Positions 25,795 through 32,145 of a DNA stretch of 38,708 nt are shown here, in pieces. This stretch comes from an uncultured Clostridia bacterium (lineage in GTDB: Bacteria > Bacillota > Clostridia > Oscillospirales > Acutalibacteraceae), in the NCBI GenBank assembly GCA_937912045.1, contig CALDPI010000095.1, forward strand, positions 1 to 38,708. Reading direction: 5' to 3'. The translations under genes and the position numbers were made by a program. Numbering within the stretch: the first letter of the stretch is position 1; each line of letters begins with the position of its first letter. The notes beneath the pieces are model-generated. The model ran no database searches. It was not told where the DNA came from and was given only the letters and a program-made list of their open reading frames with translations.

Positions 25795-25823
25795 ATTGTA
25801 TCATACTTATCCACATTTTTCAA
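25795..25823 (-). promoter_or_regulatory. dnaA promoter with embedded DnaA box
   Basis: On the minus strand TTGAAA (25823-25818) and TACAAT (25800-25795) are exactly 17 bases apart, and the 9-bp DnaA box TGTGGATAA occupies the spacer (25815-25807). DnaA bound here would block RNA polymerase, a direct negative feedback design. Confidence 0.7.
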
Positions 25824-25917
25824 TATAAATCTTAATAAATATATAAAGAAATATTTATATAATATATATGGTAATATTATATAGTAGGCACAAAAAAATA
25901 AAAATTAAAAAAAGGTA

Positions 25918-25946
25918 TTGATTTTCTTAAAAAAATGTGATATTAT
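25918..25946 (+). promoter_or_regulatory. Putative tRNA-Arg promoter
   Basis: TTGATT (25918-25923) and TATTAT (25941-25946) are separated by 17 bases and end 17 bases before the tRNA. Confidence 0.45.
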
Positions 25947-25963
25947 ACTTTGGCTGATTAATT

Positions 25964-26040
25964 GCGCTGATAGCTCAGCTGGATAGAGCGTCTGGCTACG
26001 GACCAGAAGGTCGGGAGTTCGAATCTTCTTCAGCGCGCCA
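25964..26040 (+). tRNA. tRNA-Arg, anticodon ACG
   Basis: This is a 77-nt cloverleaf. The acceptor stem GCGCTGA pairs with TCAGCGC, the D arm contains AGCTCAGCTGGATAGAG, and the anticodon stem TCTGG/CCAGA encloses CTACGGA with anticodon ACG. The T loop is TTCGAAT. G is the discriminator, and CCA is encoded. The T stem (GGGAG with CTTCT) uses two G-U pairs, somewhat weak but acceptable. A34 is the target of TadA, whose gene is in this window. A terminator follows directly. Confidence 0.95.
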
Positions 26041-26083
26041 AAATAGCAGGACCACCAAAAGGTGTCCCTGCTATTTTTTTTGT
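26041..26083 (+). terminator. Intrinsic terminator of tRNA-Arg
   Basis: AAATAGCAGG (26041-26050) pairs with CCTGCTATTT. An inner CACC/GGTG pair encloses an AAAA loop, and a run of Ts follows. It begins at the first base after CCA. Confidence 0.88.
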
Positions 26084-26117
26084 TTTGATAAAGAGCCGAA
26101 ATCCCGACGGGTGCGTG

Positions 26118-26141
26118 CCGAAATGCGCGGAAGCATTTCGG
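26118..26141. repeat. Isolated GC-rich hairpin
   Basis: A perfect 9-bp stem, CCGAAATGC (26118-26126) and GCATTTCGG (26133-26141), has the loop GCGGAA. It lies in a short GC-rich patch (26088-26145) between AT-rich segments. No T-run follows on the plus strand. It could be a repeat-family remnant; no gene is present in 26084-26154. Confidence 0.45.
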
Positions 26142-26154
26142 GCGAAAATTTTAA

Positions 26155-26183
26155 TTGACAAACTTTTTTTAAAATAGTAATAT
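26155..26183 (+). promoter_or_regulatory. Toxin mRNA promoter
   Basis: A perfect TTGACA (26155-26160) and TAATAT (26178-26183) are separated by 17 bases. Initiation near 26190 would place a small hairpin (GGTAC-TTTT-GTACC, 26190-26203) at the very 5' end of the transcript. Confidence 0.7.
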
Positions 26184-26264
26184 GGTTATGGTACTTTTGT
26201 ACCCTTAAAGGCTACCATGCGGTAGGCGGTTTAATCTTGCCCTCGAAGTCGGGGGTGATGCCCT

Positions 26265-26354
26265 ATGTACATAACTAATCAGGATTTATTTCAGTTTAGT
26301 ATTGTTATAATTTCAATTATAACACTTGTAATAAAGGTAATAAAAAAGAAATAA
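26265..26354 (+). CDS. 29-residue putative holin-like toxin peptide (type I TA)
   Basis: The frame encodes 29 residues. It begins MYITNQDLFQFSIVIISI, continues as one hydrophobic helix to about residue 25, and ends in KVIKKK. This matches the clostridial/bacillar putative holin-like toxins (Hol_Tox type, related in design to TxpA/BsrG): a short N-terminus with xxLFQFxI, one membrane helix and a lysine-rich tail. The Shine-Dalgarno GGGGGTG (26251-26257) is strong but can pair with CCCTC (26240-26244) in a hairpin. The mRNA would run from about 26190 to a terminator near 26437, and an antisense RNA overlaps its 3' part. The peptide presumably damages membranes when unrepressed. The family assignment is from memory; the gene is too short for most gene finders. 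Confidence 0.8.
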   Translation: MYITNQDLFQFSIVIISIITLVIKVIKKK

Positions 26355-26385
26355 CCGCCCAAGCGACCAAACTTTAGCGGTTATT
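26342..26385 (-). terminator. Terminator of the antisense antitoxin RNA
   Basis: On the minus strand AATAACCGC (26385-26377) pairs with GCGGTTATT (26358-26350) over 9 bp around an 18-base loop. TCTTTTTT follows. The stem spans the toxin stop codon. Confidence 0.8.
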
Positions 26386-26433
26386 CTTTAACACTAATTT
26401 TTGAGGGCTAACCGTCTATTCGGTAGCCTTTCT
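26342..26433 (-). ncRNA. Putative antisense antitoxin RNA
   Basis: A predicted ~92-nt RNA starts near 26433 from a consensus promoter and ends at the hairpin terminator at 26385-26342. It is complementary to the last residues, stop codon and 3' untranslated part of the toxin mRNA, the same geometry as RatA on txpA. The RNA would pair over its whole length with the toxin transcript and block or destabilise it. Ends are inferred from promoter and terminator positions. Confidence 0.72.
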
Positions 26434-26437
26434 GTTA
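26404..26437 (+). terminator. Toxin mRNA terminator
   Basis: GGCT and ACCG (with one bulged A) in 26407-26414 pair with CGGT and AGCC (26421-26428). TTTCTGTT follows. Part of this 3' arm (26422-26431) is also complementary to the mRNA 5' end at 26207-26216. Confidence 0.65.
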
Positions 26438-26439
26438 TT

Positions 26440-26468
26440 ATTATAACTATTTAAAAATATTTTGTCAA
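26440..26468 (-). promoter_or_regulatory. Antitoxin RNA promoter (full consensus)
   Basis: On the minus strand a perfect TTGACA (26468-26463), a 17-base spacer and a perfect TATAAT (26445-26440) give an exact sigma-A consensus, the strongest promoter in the window. An antitoxin made in excess over its toxin mRNA would need this. Confidence 0.82.
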
Positions 26469-26647
26469 TATTTAATCGTCTTTTAACTGTAAAAACAGTT
26501 TTTGGGGGCGATTTTTTTATTAAAATAAAAATAAAATCTGATAGATGTCCCACCCGTACATCTTGTGCAAAAGGCAGAAGTTTTTTATAAAAATTTGCAC
26601 ATATTGTATATTTCCAAAAAAACCCTCGACAAAATCCGCAATTTTCC
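26469..26647. other. Gene-free stretch between TA module and yerB-like promoter
   Basis: No coding frame is present. A possible plus-strand terminator-like structure spans 26473-26518: AATCG with CGATT outside, AACTG with CAGTT inside, then a T-run. An 8-bp inverted repeat TGTGCAAA (26564-26571) and TTTGCACA (26594-26601) lies 22 bases apart. Each arm is close to a DnaA box (TGTGCAAAA is 8/9). The role is unknown. Confidence 0.4.
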
Positions 26648-26676
26648 TTGAATTGAAAAGGCAGATATATTATAAT
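26648..26676 (+). promoter_or_regulatory. Promoter of the yerB-like gene
   Basis: TTGAAT (26648-26653), a 17-base spacer and a perfect TATAAT (26671-26676) lie about 40 bases upstream of the ATG. Confidence 0.65.
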
Positions 26677-26716
26677 GTTAACTATAAATTAATTTCGGGT
26701 TTCGGAGGTTCCTTTT

Positions 26717-27751
26717 ATGACTAAAAAAATATTTGCCCTTACACTTTCACTTTTGCTTTTACTCTCGGTTTGCGGCTGCAAGGAAAACGAGATTGTTATA
26801 AGCGACGAAACGCCGAGCGTTGTTGAAAAGCAGAAGTTTTATAACGAGCTTACGGGACTTGAAATTGACGAAGAAAAAAAGGATGCAAAGCCTGTTGCTG
26901 TTATGATTAATAACATTTCAACCGCACAGGGCGTGCAGACGGGTCTTAACAGCGTTGACATTATATATGAAACGTTGGTTGAGGGAGGCATCACCCGAAT
27001 GGTCACAGTGACAAAGGATGTCACAAAGCTTCCGCAGATTGGAACGGTGCGCTCTGCAAGATATGTTTTCCTTGACATTGCGCTCGGACACAACGCAACC
27101 TACGTTCACGGCGGCTTTGACCCTACATATTTCAAAAAGCACAAGGATGAGCTTGGCGTTAAAACGCTGGATATAAACAGCACCGCGGCAAAATACGGCT
27201 TTAGACAGAAAAACGGACTTTCAAGTGAGCACACCCTTTACACAACGGGAGCCAAGCTTGAAGAGGGCAGAAAAGCATTTAAAATGGATACCACCGCGAC
27301 GCAGACAAAGTGGCTCACCTTTGGTGATGCGGCAGCTCCCATAACACCTGCCACACCCTGCACAAAGCTTAACGTATTTTTCTCCGGCTCGCAGAAGACG
27401 GCATTTACATATGATGCCGCAACAGGCAGATACGTAAAAAGCTCCAACGGCAAGGAAAGAACAGACTATCTGACGGGCGAAAAGCTCACTGTTAAAAATA
27501 TTTTCGTGCTTTTCACAACTGTTTCGGCATATAGCGACGGATACCATATGAACATTGGTTTGCAGGGCGGAACAGGATATTACGTTTCAAACGGCGGATA
27601 TGAGGAAATTAAGTGGTCAAAGGGTAGCGCAAACAATCCGCTTTCCATCACAAAGGCAGACGGAACAGAGCTTACCGTTAACGCGGGCAACAGCTACATC
27701 TGCATTACAGGACAGAACGACCGCGCAAGAACAACCCTTACAGCAGAATAA
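26717..27751 (+). CDS. DUF3048 (YerB-like) lipoprotein
   Basis: This 344-residue secreted lipoprotein has a signal peptide of about 20 residues, with lipobox V-C-G-C at Cys21 (Cys19 is an alternative). The mature part matches the two-part DUF3048 layout of Bacillus YerB. The N-terminal domain has KPVAVMINNISTAQ (near 57-70), VDIIYETLVEGGITRM and IGTVRSARYVFLDIA. The C-terminal domain has KWSKGSANNPLSITKADG. YerB has no established biochemical role. The ATG follows GGAGG at the right distance. It is monocistronic, with its own promoter and a bidirectional terminator shared with nptA. Confidence 0.9.
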   Translation: MTKKIFALTLSLLLLLSVCGCKENEIVISDETPSVVEKQKFYNELTGLEIDEEKKDAKPVAVMINNISTAQGVQTGLNSVDIIYETLVEGGITRMVTVTKDVTKLPQIGTVRSARYVFLDIALGHNATYVHGGFDPTYFKKHKDELGVKTLDINSTAAKYGFRQKNGLSSEHTLYTTGAKLEEGRKAFKMDTTATQTKWLTFGDAAAPITPATPCTKLNVFFSGSQKTAFTYDAATGRYVKSSNGKERTDYLTGEKLTVKNIFVLFTTVSAYSDGYHMNIGLQGGTGYYVSNGGYEEIKWSKGSANNPLSITKADGTELTVNAGNSYICITGQNDRARTTLTAE

Positions 27752-27788
27752 AAAAATAAGGCACCAAAAGGTGCCTTATTTTTTTTAC
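27751..27788. terminator. Bidirectional terminator between yerB-like gene and nptA
   Basis: AAAATAAGGCACC (27753-27765) and GGTGCCTTATTTT (27770-27782) pair perfectly over 13 bp around AAAA. A-runs and T-runs lie on both sides, and it overlaps both stop codons or their edges. Confidence 0.9.
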
Positions 27789-29521
27789 AGTGAAAACCTT
27801 GCAAGGTATTCTTCGTAATCCTGTTTGAATTCATCGTTGGTTTTCTTGACGACACGCAGATATTCGTGTGTTTTGAAGGAGCCGTGCTCAGTTTCGATTA
27901 TGGCAACGGCAATGTTGGAGCAGTGGTCCGAAACACGTTCGTAATTTGTGAGCAAATCCTGAAGAATAAAGCCGAGCTCAATAGTGCAGTTTCCGCTCTG
28001 CAAACGGGTAATGTGGTGCGATTTTATATCAAAAATGAGTTTATCAATGACCTGTTCAAGCGGTTCAATCTTCACAGCGGTGGTAACGTCGCTTGTGGCA
28101 AAGGCGGTTTTGGTGAGTGAAAGAATTTCAAACAAGGCATCGGTCAAAACCGAGATTTCTCTCTTTGCCTCGGCCGAGAAGGTGATGCTCTTTTCGCTCA
28201 TCTCGCGTGCAACCTTGACGATGTTGCACGCGTGGTCACCTATACGCTCAAAGTCGTTAATGGTGTGGAGCATCTTGGTAACCTGATGCGAATCTGCGTC
28301 AGAAATTTCTTCTTTCGCCAGGCGTACCATAAAGGTGCCGAGCTTGTCCTCATATTTATCAATGCGATTTTCGAGCTCCTTGATTTCCTCTGCCATTGCC
28401 TCGTTATAATTATCAATAAGGGGAAGCGATTTTTGCAGAGAATCAACCGAAAGAGCCGACATTTCAACGGTGTAATCAAACGCTGTGCCAACAGCAACTG
28501 CAGGAACGGTGAGCAGACGCTCGTCCAAAACGATGGTGTGCTTCTTTTCCTCGCGGTCGGGGACGACAACCTCGCAGAATTTGACAAGCAGCTTCTTAAA
28601 GGGAATCAAAAGCACGGTGTTTATGGCGTTAAAGAGTGTATGAACGATTGCAACGCCGACCATTGCTATTTCCGTTGCGAGAATTGAAACACCGAAAGCC
28701 CTTAAAATATACATCAAAATCATGCAGAAGATAGAGCCAAAGAAGTTTACCGAGAAGTGCATAACAACCACGCGTTTTGCTGCCTTGCTTGTGCCGATGC
28801 TGCCGATTAAAGCGGTAACGCAGGTGCCGATATTTGCACCGAGAACGAGAGGAATTGCCATCTCCCAGGTGATGCCGCCCGAAAGCGCCAGAGCCTGCAC
28901 AATACCGATTGTTGCGGCAGAGGACTGAATGATACCTGTGAAAACGGTGGAAATAAGCAGCGCAACAATGGGGCTTTTAAGTGTTGCAAGGAAGGAATCA
29001 AAGCCCGGAAGACTGCGGAAAGAAAGCATTGAATCACTCATCATATCCATACCGATAATAAGAACGGTAAAGCCAATGAATATGTTGCCGAGATTGTGCT
29101 TCTTTTCGCTTTTTGAAAACATCTGCATTGCGATTCCAATAAACGCAAGCACAGGAGCGAAAACGCTGGGGTTTAAAATTTCTATATACCATTTACCCTC
29201 AAGCCCTGCCAGACTCAGAAGCCAGGCGGTAAGTGTAGTGCCGACGTTTGAGCCCATTATAAGACCAAAGGTATTGGCAAAATTCAAAAGGCCCGAGTTT
29301 ACAAGACCGACAAGCATTACCGTAAATGCAGAGGATGACTGAATTGCAACGGTGATGCCGGCGCCCAGGAAAAAGCCCAAAAAGTTGTTCGCGGTAATCT
29401 TTTTCATCGTGCGCTCAAGACCGCCGCCCGATATGGTTTCAAGTCCGCCCGACATAACCGTCATTCCGTAAAGGAAGAACGCAAGTCCGCCAAGTAGGGT
29501 GAAGATTGAAAAAATACTCAT
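27785..29521 (-). CDS. Na+/phosphate cotransporter with C-terminal PhoU domain (NptA type)
   Basis: This 578-residue protein of the Na/Pi cotransporter II family opens with GGLAFFLYGMTVMSGGLE (residues ~12-29). It has two inverted membrane repeats with the family's QSSSA motif: TVAIQSSSAFTVMLVGLVNSG and, later, GIIQSSAATIGIVQALALSG. ANIGTCVTALIGSIG is another hallmark. After about residue 340 the C-terminal third is cytosolic and helical with PhoU-like repeats (HTINDFERIGDHACNIVKVA and YERVSDHCSNIAVAI). It probably imports phosphate with sodium, the PhoU part giving control. The ATG follows AAAGGAG. It is divergent from the Crp/Fnr gene. Confidence 0.92.
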   Translation of the reverse strand: MSIFSIFTLLGGLAFFLYGMTVMSGGLETISGGGLERTMKKITANNFLGFFLGAGITVAIQSSSAFTVMLVGLVNSGLLNFANTFGLIMGSNVGTTLTAWLLSLAGLEGKWYIEILNPSVFAPVLAFIGIAMQMFSKSEKKHNLGNIFIGFTVLIIGMDMMSDSMLSFRSLPGFDSFLATLKSPIVALLISTVFTGIIQSSAATIGIVQALALSGGITWEMAIPLVLGANIGTCVTALIGSIGTSKAAKRVVVMHFSVNFFGSIFCMILMYILRAFGVSILATEIAMVGVAIVHTLFNAINTVLLIPFKKLLVKFCEVVVPDREEKKHTIVLDERLLTVPAVAVGTAFDYTVEMSALSVDSLQKSLPLIDNYNEAMAEEIKELENRIDKYEDKLGTFMVRLAKEEISDADSHQVTKMLHTINDFERIGDHACNIVKVAREMSEKSITFSAEAKREISVLTDALFEILSLTKTAFATSDVTTAVKIEPLEQVIDKLIFDIKSHHITRLQSGNCTIELGFILQDLLTNYERVSDHCSNIAVAIIETEHGSFKTHEYLRVVKKTNDEFKQDYEEYLARFSL

Positions 29522-29570
29522 TTTTTACTCCTTTAAAAATATGTAAGAAAGCCAACTTTCTCCAAATACA

Positions 29571-29600
29571 ATATTAACTGAAAACTAAAATTTTGTAAAC
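29571..29600 (-). promoter_or_regulatory. Putative nptA-type gene promoter
   Basis: On the minus strand TTTACA (29600-29595) and TAATAT (29576-29571) are separated by 18 bases, about 50 bases upstream of the ATG. Confidence 0.45.
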
Positions 29601-29618
29601 TCTAATTTTTGCGATTGT

Positions 29619-29646
29619 TGAAAAAATGAGAATATTATGTTAAAAT
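29619..29646 (+). promoter_or_regulatory. Putative promoter of the Crp/Fnr gene
   Basis: TTGAAA (29619-29624) and TAAAAT (29641-29646) are separated by 16 bases, placing the start of transcription close to the ribosome site. Confidence 0.4.
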
Positions 29647-29670
29647 TTGATAGAAAAAGGGGTGATATTG

Positions 29671-30333
29671 GTGCTTTCTGTGAACGAGGAAAAGAGCGTT
29701 TTGGACAGTGAGCTGTTTCACAGGTTGGAAAAAGACGAGCTTTTGTCGGCGCTTTCTTTCTTTTCTGCGCAAAAAAAGAGCTATAAAAAGGGCGAATGTC
29801 TTCGTGCCGCGGGTGATAAGTTCGAGTTTTTCGGGCTGGTGCTTTCGGGGACGGTGCAGGTCTTTTTTGACGATATAAACGGCGAGCGTGTCATAATGGC
29901 ATCGGTCGCGGAGGGTGGCACCTTTGGCGAATCACTTTGTTATCTCGACGTCAGCAGCAGCCCCGTCTGGATTTATGCCGACAGCGACGCTACGGTGCTC
30001 TGGCTTTCGTGCGAGCGTCTTCGCGGCAATGTCTGCGGCGACGCCGTCGCAATGAAGATGCAATCACGCTTTACCACAATGCTGGCGCATAAAGCGCTTG
30101 CCCAGAATGACCGCGTGCAGATTTTGTCTAAGCTGACGCTGCGAGAGAAGCTAAACACCTATTTTTCACAGTGCGTGCGCACCTATAAAAGCCGCACCTT
30201 TACAATCCCCCTCGACCGAGAGAGTCTGGCAATATATTTAGGCTCCAACCGAAGCGCTCTCTCGCGCGAGCTTTCAAATATGCAAAGCGAGGGGCTTATA
30301 GATTTTTACAAAAACAGCTTTAAAATATTGTAG
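29671..30333 (+). CDS. Crp/Fnr family transcriptional regulator
   Basis: This 220-residue regulator has an N-terminal cyclic-nucleotide-binding-type beta-barrel (KKGECLRAAGDKFEFFGLVLSGTVQV, then AEGGTFGESLCYL), a long dimer helix and a C-terminal winged helix. The recognition region is LAIYLGSNRSALSRELSNM near residues 187-205. The sensor barrel lacks an obvious FNR Cys cluster, so the signal is unknown. I chose GTG at 29671: GGGGTG lies six bases upstream, while the alternative TTG at 29668 is too near it and TTG 29647 has none. It sits immediately before an ABC import operon on the same strand, which it probably regulates. Confidence 0.88.
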   Translation: MLSVNEEKSVLDSELFHRLEKDELLSALSFFSAQKKSYKKGECLRAAGDKFEFFGLVLSGTVQVFFDDINGERVIMASVAEGGTFGESLCYLDVSSSPVWIYADSDATVLWLSCERLRGNVCGDAVAMKMQSRFTTMLAHKALAQNDRVQILSKLTLREKLNTYFSQCVRTYKSRTFTIPLDRESLAIYLGSNRSALSRELSNMQSEGLIDFYKNSFKIL

Positions 30334-30368
30334 TGCGTTGCAAATGCAACGTACTACTCTTTTTTTTA
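30330..30368 (+). terminator. Terminator / palindrome after the Crp/Fnr gene
   Basis: A 12-bp stem with one G-U pair (30330-30341 with 30346-30357) has the loop AAAT, and a run of Ts follows. Its centre CGTTGC-AAAT-GCAACG has the 5-4-5 symmetry of Fnr-family operators, so it may also be a regulator site ahead of the importer genes. Confidence 0.75.
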
Positions 30369-30401
30369 TGGTAAAATGAGGGCAGAAAAGAGGTAATAAA
30401 A

Positions 30402-31403
30402 ATGAAAAAACTTTTAGCACTTACACTAACACTTTTAATGCTTGTGGCGGCTTTTGCCGGCTGCGGCAACCAAAAAAACGGCGGCGAATCTTCCGCTCCC
30501 GCACAGGTGGCAAAGGCCGACGTTAATATTGCAGGTCTTAAGGGCCCCACAACAATGGGACTTGTTAAGGTATATGAGGATAACGAGGGCGGAAAGGCCG
30601 CCAACAACTACACCTTTACGGTTGCAGGCAGCGCGGACGAGATTACACCCAAGCTCACAAAGGGCGAGCTGGACATTGCCGCCATTCCTGCCAACCTTGC
30701 GGCTGTGCTTTACAACAAGACACAGGGCAAAATCAAGGTGCTCGGCGTTAACACTCTCGGTGTTGTGTACATCACCGAAAAGGGCGAAAGCATAAAGAGC
30801 CTTGCCGATTTAAAGGGCAAGACAATTTATGCTACGGGCAAGGGCTCCACACCTGAATATTCGCTCCGTTATATATTAAAGGAAAACGGAATTGACCCCG
30901 ATAAAGACGTTAAGCTCGAGTGGAAGAGCGAGCCGACAGAGGTTGTTGCACTTCTCAAGCAGACAGATGGCGGCGTTGCAATGCTTCCCCAGCCGTACGT
31001 AACGGTGGCACAGGGCTCTGTTGAGGGTCTTCGCATTGCAGTAAACCTTAACGACGAGTGGAACAAGCTCGGCAACGACAGCATGTTCATAACAGGCGTT
31101 GTTGTTGCAAGAACAGAGTTTATTGAAAAGAATAAGGCGGCTGTTGACGCATTCCTTAAAGAATACAAGGCATCGACCGAGTACGTTAATAAAAACGTTG
31201 ATGAGGCTGCAGCCCTTATTGAAAAGGTTGGCATTGTAAAGGCGCCTGTTGCAAAAAAGGCTATCCCCTACTGCAACATAACCTATATCGACGGTGCAAA
31301 AATGAAGACCGCGCTGTCGGGCTATCTCAAGGTACTTTACGATAACAATCCTGCATCTGTTGGCAACACCCTGCCGGACGATGCTTTCTACTATGAAAAG
31401 TAA
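30402..31403 (+). CDS. ABC importer substrate-binding lipoprotein (SsuA/NMT1-like)
   Basis: This 333-residue periplasmic-binding-type protein has a signal peptide and lipobox F-A-G-C at Cys21. The mature part has the NMT1/SsuA fold: DVNIAGLKGPTTMGLVKVYED near residues 45-65, GELDIAAIPANLAAVLYN, LADLKGKTIYATGKGSTPEYSLRYIL and a hinge VAMLPQPYVTVAQG. Members bind aliphatic sulfonates, taurine, nitrate or pyrimidine precursors. The residues that decide this cannot be judged by eye, so the substrate is left open. The GAGG site precedes the ATG. The permease gene overlaps its end by 11 bases. Confidence 0.88.
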   Translation: MKKLLALTLTLLMLVAAFAGCGNQKNGGESSAPAQVAKADVNIAGLKGPTTMGLVKVYEDNEGGKAANNYTFTVAGSADEITPKLTKGELDIAAIPANLAAVLYNKTQGKIKVLGVNTLGVVYITEKGESIKSLADLKGKTIYATGKGSTPEYSLRYILKENGIDPDKDVKLEWKSEPTEVVALLKQTDGGVAMLPQPYVTVAQGSVEGLRIAVNLNDEWNKLGNDSMFITGVVVARTEFIEKNKAAVDAFLKEYKASTEYVNKNVDEAAALIEKVGIVKAPVAKKAIPYCNITYIDGAKMKTALSGYLKVLYDNNPASVGNTLPDDAFYYEK

Positions 31404-32145
31404 AGACAAGCTTTTAAAGACCGTTGCCGTCGCCGCCGCAGTTCTTGTCTGGCAGGTGGCGGCAATGCTCATATCGGCAGACTTTTTGCTCGCCTCGCCC
31501 ATAAGCGTTATAAAGGCGCTTTACGCCCTTTTGCAGAGCGGCGAGATGTGGTCGTCTGTACTTTACAGCTTTGTACGCATTTCGTCGGGCTTTTTGCTCG
31601 GCGCGGCGGCGGGTGTGCTGCTGGGAATTGCGGCATCGCGCAGTAAAATTTTAGAAACGCTTTTGTGGCCGTATATGCTCACGGTCAAGACGGTGCCTGT
31701 GGCATCGTTTATCGTAATCGCGCTTATCTGGCTGTCGTCGTCGATGCTTTCGGTGTTTATTGCGTTTTTAATGGTGCTACCCATAATTTACAACAACATT
31801 TTAAACGGCATCAAAAGCACCGATAGAAAAATGACCGAAATGGCCGACGTTTTCGCTCTTTCGCAGGGCAAGCGCTTTTTATACATCTCGCTCCCGGCGG
31901 TTAAGCCGTTTCTCCGCTCTGCCTGTCAGACTGCTATAGGCTTTGCCTTTAAATCGGGCATCGCGGCAGAGATTATCGGCATTCCGAACGGCTCCCTGGG
32001 TGAGCGGCTTTACAGCGCAAAGGTCCATCTCGAAACGGCAAATCTTTTCGCCTGGACGGTGCTGATTGTTCTGCTTTGTGTCCTGTTTGAAAAGCTCTTT
32101 ATTTTCCTTTTGGACAAAGCGTTTGCGGAGGTGGAAAAACACTGA
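31393..32145 (+). CDS. ABC importer permease (SsuC-like)
   Basis: This 250-residue membrane protein has six hydrophobic segments and the BPD_transp_1 layout. The cytoplasmic coupling loop reads EMADVFALSQGKRFLYISLP, a variant of the EAA motif in which the usual EAA-Gly is only partly kept. TVKTVPVASFIVIALIW and FAFKSGIAAEIIGIP are typical of SsuC/TauC relatives. I chose the ATG at 31393, which overlaps the substrate-binding gene; another ATG lies at 31381. The ribosome site is weak, so translation depends on coupling. It forms the importer with the flanking genes. Confidence 0.88.
   Translation: MKSKDKLLKTVAVAAAVLVWQVAAMLISADFLLASPISVIKALYALLQSGEMWSSVLYSFVRISSGFLLGAAAGVLLGIAASRSKILETLLWPYMLTVKTVPVASFIVIALIWLSSSMLSVFIAFLMVLPIIYNNILNGIKSTDRKMTEMADVFALSQGKRFLYISLPAVKPFLRSACQTAIGFAFKSGIAAEIIGIPNGSLGERLYSAKVHLETANLFAWTVLIVLLCVLFEKLFIFLLDKAFAEVEKH

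Larger units (their letters stand above)
25757..25963. other. Candidate origin region upstream of dnaA (oriC part)
   Basis: The region is extremely AT-rich (25816-25962) and contains one perfect DnaA box, TTATCCACA at 25807-25815, with a near trio-like TAGTAG at 25883-25888. Gene orientation flips around this point, minus to the left and mostly plus to the right, which supports the origin. Only one consensus box is visible, fewer than the clusters in Bacillus, so additional boxes must be degenerate or lie elsewhere. Confidence 0.6.

Noticed and set aside
25757..25816. Upstream extension of dnaA to the ATG at 25816
   Set aside because: That frame would include the promoter and DnaA box. The normal DnaA N-terminus begins at the TTG with GGGGTGG before it.
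26258..26278. Toxin start at the ATG at 26258
   Set aside because: That ATG is in another frame and meets a stop after six codons.
30876..31502. 208-codon open frame on the minus strand
   Set aside because: It is antisense to the substrate-binding lipoprotein gene.
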